Positions 46,385-64,000 of a DNA stretch of 64,000 bases are shown here, piece after piece. The number at the start of each line of letters is the position of its first letter. Positions within the stretch are counted from its first letter, which is position 1. The position numbers and the translations under genes were made by a program. The stretch is from Sarcophilus harrisii (taxonomy: Eukaryota > Chordata > Mammalia > Dasyuromorphia > Dasyuridae), in contig NC_045427.1 of the NCBI RefSeq assembly GCF_902635505.1, forward strand, positions 507,735,665-507,799,664, given 5' to 3'. Below the pieces are notes generated by a model that searched no databases, was not told the DNA's origin, and was given only the letters and a program-made list of their open reading frames with translations.

Positions 46385-48884
46385 TGGAATAAATTTGTTT
46401 TTATTGTACAAAAATTTTATTTATTTTGATAATATTCATATAAACTATAAAATACAAGTAATACATTATAATATAATTTGGTATTAAAGGTTTGGAAAAC
46501 TTTTACAAAAAAAATAAAAAAAATTTATAGGAAAATATGTGATAACATTATGTGCTCTAAATTCTTGGAAAAAAATCTGTAAAAATGATCCTACTAGCCA
46601 ACATCAAAAGGATATATATGTTCCAATTTTTCTTTTAAAGGTAATGGGTTATAATGTACAATCCTTACTGATCAAGTTACATGTGTACCTTTGAGATAGT
46701 TACTCAGGATTAAAGATACAATATGTGACATGGAACATAGTTGTCTACAGGGAGTTAATTGCCTTTGAAGTACTGCAAACCTTCCACTGTAACCTAATTA
46801 CACCATGTTCTAACAAACTGAGTTGTAGAAATTTTAAAATAAAAATCAGTTGGATAAATAAGCCTTTTCCCCCAGTATTAGCTTTTACTATCAATTATTT
46901 TACCAAAAGTATATTTAAACTACATCAAATGCAGGGAGAATAGAACCCTAATAAAATAATAATAACAACATTCATGTCTTTATAATCAAACTATAGCCCA
47001 CACTAATACTGCTTTGCTGTTGTATATTAAATTGATACATCACATATTACATGTGTTCAAAACATTCTGTCCATTTAGTAAGCAGTTTATTTAAGGAAAT
47101 ATTTTCCTTTTGGTGTTCTAGTAAGTACATAAGTGTGCATGGTTTGGTAATGATTGCTAGCTCTTGACTCCTAATGTGACTAAGGGAAGCAGGAAGGAAG
47201 GTAGAAGCAGGGTAGAAAATGATAATATGGGTTAGTGCAGGGGGAAATGCTTCATACTACTGAGTAATGACTAAAGAGACAGGATAGTTTCAAAATCATT
47301 AGTGTTATTTGTAGAGTATGTGCAACTCTATAAGTTTTGAACATTTCTCTCATGAACTGAGGGGTGTACTACAATTTAAGCATCCTACTAGTCCCCTTAA
47401 ACCAACAGGAATAAACACTTTTCAATGCAGACCTCAGTTTATGGCATCCTTCGAAAATAATCAACATAACTGGTAAGCTTGCATTCACTCAAATATAGTT
47501 TTGACACAAAGTACAGATATAGGCAGAACTTTACTTTCATACAGAATGCAAATATACTGTGACCCCATAGCACCAAGTTCCTTGTACACAAAAGATGGTT
47601 AAAAAACAGAAACAACATTTTGGATAATTAAATGAATTAGTTTATAATGTCTCTTCAGGTTTACTTTTAAGATACTACTTATAGAAAATGTTTTTGTTTC
47701 TTGATAATAAAATATTAGAATATTTTGATAGGTTTTTAAAAACTATAAGAAGTTTGGTAAACAAAATATCTAAGATAAACTATACATTCTTGATTATGAC
47801 TTTGGTTATGCAGTATTTTAACAAACAGTTGGTTTGTGTACTAAAGTGAAGAAACAAGAAATATAAAAATGCAATGATAGAAATTGGCTTAATATGTAAA
47901 CATTAGAAACTCTGTAAACACATACTTACTATATCACTGAGCAAGAATAAAGAGTGAATATTGAAAAAGTGAATTAATGAAGCAAATTTTACTTAGTTTT
48001 CCAGGGAACAAATGAAAAACACTGCATTATTAATCTTTCCTTGGATGTTTGCAAAAGTGGATTTTCAGTTTTCCTTTATAATTATCAATTATAAAATTTA
48101 ATAATCTTTTTTTGACTATTCATATGAACCATAAGGACAAAACATTTAATATTTTTCATTCAATGCAGTTGTGAATCTTAACTTTACATCCAACTTATAA
48201 AAATACTATGTTTGATAAACTGTATGTTACCAAAAACTAAAAACAGATGTCTGAAAGAGCTTTTAAGAGAAAAAAGTAATTATAGGTAATACTTTCTAAA
48301 GTTTTCCAAATATGTTGAGCAGTAAGGCTAAAGTTTTCCAAATATGTTGAGCAGTAAGGTGCTATAGGCAATACACATAATAATAAATAGCTGAAAGCAG
48401 CACTGAATATATTGCAAAAAAAACCTTATATTTAAGTTTTCAACATTTTTTTATGTTTTTGTACTTAGAATGCATCAACTTTTTTTATACCTGACACTCC
48501 TTACATAAATGTTTTCACAGTTACAATTTCAGTAGTCTTAAGAACTGCCTGAAGAATATTGTAACAGAGGTAATTGTTGAGGGAAAAACAATATTTTAGG
48601 CACAGAAGATTTAAATCACATTATCACAATTCAAAAGACAAACTTTATCTTTACAATATGAAGATATTCATACAAGAATACTGTTTATGATGTTACTTTA
48701 AAAGTGACGTAAGTTTCACTATAAAATTGTTTTAAGTATTCATATCTTCTTACAGGTTTTACATCATTTATTCAATATTTGTGAAAATAGCTAAGTTTGA
48801 AGTAGTTCCCTAGAGAATTTTAAGTCAAAATTTCATTTATAAAACTGCAGCAGTGAAACTATAGAGCACATTGTTATTCATATT
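46385..48884 (-). other. NEDD4: Probable NEDD4 3' UTR
   Basis: About 2.5 kb of AT-rich sequence directly after the NEDD4 stop, with no SINE, LINE or LTR that I recognise, in contrast to the repeat-filled DNA beyond it. Read on the minus strand it ends near overlapping AATAAA signals (plus-strand TTTATT at 46416-46425 and 46400-46405), which would place cleavage at roughly 46380-46400. Mammalian NEDD4 is known for a long 3' UTR. The boundary is an inference and earlier poly(A) sites are possible. Confidence 0.55.
48296..48359. repeat. Exact 32-bp tandem duplication in the 3' UTR
   Basis: Two identical adjacent 32-bp copies (48296-48327 and 48328-48359), each starting ctaaagttttccaaa and ending gagcagtaagg. 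There is no mismatch between the copies, so the duplication is recent or the copies have been homogenised. Confidence 0.97.
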
Positions 48885-62717
<13,833 letters not shown>

Positions 62718-64000
62718 CTTAAAGACAAATGATTAAATATTTAAAAGTTATAGCTTTTAAAAAGATGTGAAACAATATTGTGTAAAAATGCTAGAAGCCA
62801 TAGACAGATGTATATATTTATATCTATACATATACTTATAAAGTTGGATGCCAGGGTACTGTGGAGTAGAAGATGAACACTCAGTATCTTTCTGGTTTTT
62901 GAACATAAATGATAAATGATTTACAAAGTATTATAGTAGGCTGAATACAAGTTGAAAATTATGAAAACTTAAAACATGTTATATTAAAGAAGTTTTCCAG
63001 AGCTAAATCCATGGTGGCAGTGGTAATAAGGGCTTTCAGAAGTGACAAGACAGCATTAGGAATCCAATTGAGATAATTGAGATAAACAAAGTTTTGGATA
63101 AATTACTAGCTCTAAAAAGTTATTTTACGTATGGTAACTATTACAAAAATTCAGGTTGCTACTAAAGGGATTTCTATCCTGTTTGATGCCAAATAACCCA
63201 ACTAATCATTTTAGTATCATAAATCACTGTATGATCCTTTACTTTTGGTGAATTTTTTTCCTTATACTTGACAAAAGTAACAAAAAATGCACAAAGGTCT
63301 TGGGATGTGTTTATACATATATACATACAAATACTTTTTTTCTATAAATGGAGGGTTAATTTATAAGTTTCAATTATATTAAGAACAATAATTTTATTTT
63401 TCTATTGTTGAGTTTTTCTATTTATGCATCTATTCTCTCAACTCTACAATCAAACATTCCTTCACCTAAAAAACTGTATATGTGTGTGTGTGTGTGTGTG
63501 TATATATATTTGATTTATGATATTCTCTTGCTCAAAAACATTTAGTGGTTAACCTATTGTTCTTTGAACAAAATAGAAACTCAACTTAGCTTCTACTATT
63601 AGAAGTAGTCTTCTACTATCTGGGATAAATAATATCTATGGAGATTTTTATCCCCATTTCAGGCAAAAATATATACAACCAGTCTGATTTCATTTTAGTT
63701 ACACAAATTTCAACCTTTTTATGTTTACTTTATACCTTGTAACGCTACTTTTTATTCAAACTTTTGACTATTAGCCATTTTCTTACTTTGTTTTCCACGA
63801 TTCTAACCCAGTGGAACCCATCTAGTGGGTTCCAACCCATCTAGGAAGGTTATCTTCTACACATGGAATGCCCATTCTTCATTGAAATATTTCTCTTTTT
63901 TCAAGCCTAGGTCAAAGTACCATTTGAACTACAAAAGCTTTCTTGACCTAGTCCATCCCTACCCCTGCTCCCTCCACAGATGAAATTTCTTCTCAAATTT
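62718..64000 (-). other. NEDD4 intron, right window edge
   Basis: AT-rich DNA with a short (TG)n at 63480-63500 and no recognisable exon or repeat family. The next upstream NEDD4 exon is presumably outside the window. Confidence 0.6.
63478..63510. repeat. (TG)n/(TA)n microsatellite
   Basis: Short TG run followed by TA units. Confidence 0.9.

Noticed and set aside
62718-64000. Search for the next upstream NEDD4 exon (LHDME motif)
   Set aside because: No minus-strand sequence encoding it with splice sites was found. It is likely outside the window.

Overview
This looks like marsupial nuclear DNA. The clearest clue is the repeat content: LINE-1 copies whose 3' ends read like '...cttgtaaataaaaagct', a tRNA-derived SINE with the phrase 'ggacctgagttcaaat', the longer MAR1-type SINE, LTRs of marsupial ERV type, and many old MIR, L2 and L3/CR1 fragments. 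The sequence is AT-rich with no long ORFs and has spliced exons with GT/AG borders. I cannot name the species. Family names for repeats are from memory, since I could not search a repeat library.

The only host protein-coding gene I can support lies at the right end on the minus strand. Eight consecutive exons between 62717 and 48885 encode the last 223 residues of the HECT ubiquitin ligase NEDD4, down to its ...GFDGVD C-terminus. All exon phases fit, and the catalytic cysteine codon is split by the last intron. One intron uses a GC donor (AG|GCAAGT). Downstream, about 2.5 kb of repeat-poor AT-rich sequence (about 46385-48884) is the likely 3' UTR. In human, the region beyond the NEDD4 3' end is intergenic and leads to PRTG, so 1-46.4 kb is probably that gene-free interval.

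Layout of the interval: 0-6 kb holds a CT microsatellite, MIR, MAR1 and L2 fragments and one LTR. A pile of LINE-1 pieces in both orientations spans 6.2-13.3 kb. A TG/GA/TA microsatellite cluster lies at 14.8-15.1 kb. From 16.8 to 18.1 kb an L1 splits a MIR and carries a perfect 31-bp inverted repeat. An L1/HAL1-like ORF1-type element lies on the minus strand at about 20-22.6 kb. L1 3' ends, an ERV2-type LTR insertion with a 6-bp target duplication and an L2 split by an L1 fill 23-30 kb. A twin-primed L1, an unidentified processed retrocopy and a tRNA-derived SINE occupy 31.7-34.3 kb. From 34.9 to 38 kb an L1/HAL1-like element is interrupted by a SINE and by a 5'-truncated HSPA8 (Hsc70) processed pseudogene. 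Two solo-type LTRs lie at 41-42.5 kb and an old L1 at 42.8-45.1 kb.

Within NEDD4 the introns hold two hAT-like miniature elements, an ERV1-type element of about 4.6 kb inserted antisense to the gene and exactly splitting a MIR, an old L1-like 3' piece, L3/CR1 fragments and a MAR1 SINE. I found no RNA gene, CRISPR array, operon or novel coding system. The notable features are gene structure and insertion history.
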